From NCBI GenBank assembly GCA_030650265.1, contig JAUSEJ010000217.1, forward strand, positions 1-6,688: DNA of 6,688 nucleotides. Direction: 5' to 3'. Under the pieces are notes generated by a model that ran no database searches, had not been told where the DNA came from, and was given only the letters and a program-made list of their open reading frames with translations. This document shows, in pieces, positions 5,952-6,688 of the stretch (positions within the stretch are counted from its first letter, which is position 1; every line of letters begins with the position of its first letter). Both the position numbers and the translations under genes were made by a program. The stretch is from Dehalococcoidia bacterium (GTDB lineage: Bacteria > Chloroflexota > Dehalococcoidia > JACPQF01).

Positions 5952-6688
5952 CTAAGGACCACGGAGTACGATAGGGAGGAATACTTGATAGGTCGTTCCG
6001 GTTATCGTTGGCGCCTCGGTGACTATGATGGTGGTAGTGGCTTGGACGGCATTGCCATTGCTGTCGGTCGCTATCAGTGTGATGGTGTGTGAACCGGTGA
6101 TCAGTCCGGTAGTCTGCAATAGCTGGCCGGTTCCGAGAGGCCCCATTAAGTTCGAGCTCCATTCCAGTCTGTTGTCAGGCAAAAAGCCGTCTTCGGCGTC
6201 AATGGCCTGACCTTCAAACGCCACAGTTTGACTGACAACGTAGGTCCGTCCGCTGACGGGGGCGATCGAAATGATGGTCGGTGGCTTGCTCACTGTCGTA
6301 AAGTTGCCGTCAGACGCAGCCAGGGTAGTGTTGACGCCGTCGCTGGCCCATACCCGAAACCTTCCCTGCGTCGTTCCCTGCAATAGATTGAGGTCAAGGG
6401 TGAGCTGCGTGCCGGTGATAAAGGTGGCTCGTGGCTCCCAGGTCACCCCGCCGTCGCGGCTGTAGTCCAGAGAGTAGTTTAGCGTATCCTCGTCGGCGTC
6501 GTTAGCCGTCCAGGTGACAGTCACATTGTTGCCACTTAGCGTCTCGCCGCCATTGGGGAAGGTGATCGCCACGGTGGGCGCGCTAGCGCTGACGTTTCGC
6601 GAGGCCAGGACCGTGTCCCCGCGCAGGATGACGACCCTGCGAGTTCCGGAGACCCAGGGCACCATCTCGGTAATCAAACCGACCGGCT
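5952..6688 (-). CDS. C-terminal part of a large secreted protein with Ig-like repeats
   Basis: The frame is open from the right edge to a TAG at 5952-5954, giving 244 visible residues; the N-terminus lies outside the window. Residues 1-36 look like the end of a preceding beta domain. Residues 37-133 begin PTVAITFPNGGET and include DYSRDGGVTWEP, a beta-sandwich repeat with the NGGE signature common in bacterial surface proteins. Residues 135-224 form a second Ig- or PKD-like repeat with SHTITLIATDSNGN. A short linker leads to VFLPIVLRGP at the very end, resembling the hydrophobic C-terminal tails found on many Chloroflexota exported proteins, possibly a sorting or anchoring signal. The low-charge, Thr/Ser-rich composition suits an extracellular protein. 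Such repeats often follow a protease or glycosidase domain, but none is visible, so no enzymatic function is assigned. Confidence 0.85.
   Translation of the reverse strand, partial: PVGLITEMVPWVSGTRRVVILRGDTVLASRNVSASAPTVAITFPNGGETLSGNNVTVTWTANDADEDTLNYSLDYSRDGGVTWEPRATFITGTQLTLDLNLLQGTTQGRFRVWASDGVNTTLAASDGNFTTVSKPPTIISIAPVSGRTYVVSQTVAFEGQAIDAEDGFLPDNRLEWSSNLMGPLGTGQLLQTTGLITGSHTITLIATDSNGNAVQATTTIIVTEAPTITGTTYQVFLPIVLRGP

Noticed and set aside
5770..6162. A minus-strand reading frame of 130 codons overlapping the secreted-protein gene
   Set aside because: Most of it lies out of frame inside the Ig-repeat coding sequence and is rich in His and Arg, as expected of a shadow frame. The remainder crosses the terminator and reaches the edge of the tRNA fragment.
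5772..6250. A group I intron splitting the tRNA at the anticodon
   Set aside because: The expected 5' half with AGCAGGG was not found upstream on the minus strand within the window, and coding sequence for another protein occupies the space.

Overview
The window looks like chromosomal DNA from a Gram-positive-like or deep-branching bacterium, most probably a member of the Chloroflexota (Anaerolineae/Chloroflexia type). Two things point there. The secreted protein at the right edge ends in a short hydrophobic tail, VFLPIVLRGP, of the kind often seen on extracellular proteins of that phylum. An uncharacterised GH57 glycoside hydrolase also sits in a housekeeping operon. The phylum call is inference from protein style, not a computed placement.

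Region 1-4172 is one leftward (minus-strand) transcription unit. A near-consensus sigma70-type promoter (TTTACA, 17 bp, TATAAT; 4144-4172) is followed by a leader of about 95 nt. The leader carries a terminator-like hairpin with a T-run (4088-4119). After it come greA (3572-4042), lysS (2076-3569, starting 2 nt after the greA stop) and a GH57 alpha-glucan-active hydrolase (1-2061, starting 14 nt after the lysS stop and running off the left edge). The hairpin suggests premature termination control of the whole unit. GreA is itself an RNA-polymerase cleavage factor, and its catalytic tip is unusual here (Thr where Asp is expected, Asp where Glu is expected).

Region 4182-5585 is a compact insertion sequence with one DD35E integrase-fold (rve) transposase on the plus strand (4252-5439). 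Each end carries two tandem copies of a 23-24 bp box, with a period of 35 bp, and the two ends are inverted relative to each other. The left end stops about 10 bp upstream of the greA -35 box. A strong hairpin containing a perfect DnaA-box sequence lies between the transposase stop and the right end.

Region 5586-5951 has no protein gene. It holds a hairpin (5678-5703), the isolated 3' half of a tRNA with CAU anticodon and encoded CCA (5722-5771, minus strand), and a strong terminator (5909-5943). The missing 5' half suggests a tRNA-type attachment site or a recombination scar. If so, the inserted material would lie to the right of it.

Region 5952-6688 is the C-terminal 244 residues of a leftward gene for a large secreted protein with two Ig-like/fibronectin-like beta-sandwich repeats. 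It is served by the terminator at 5909-5943.
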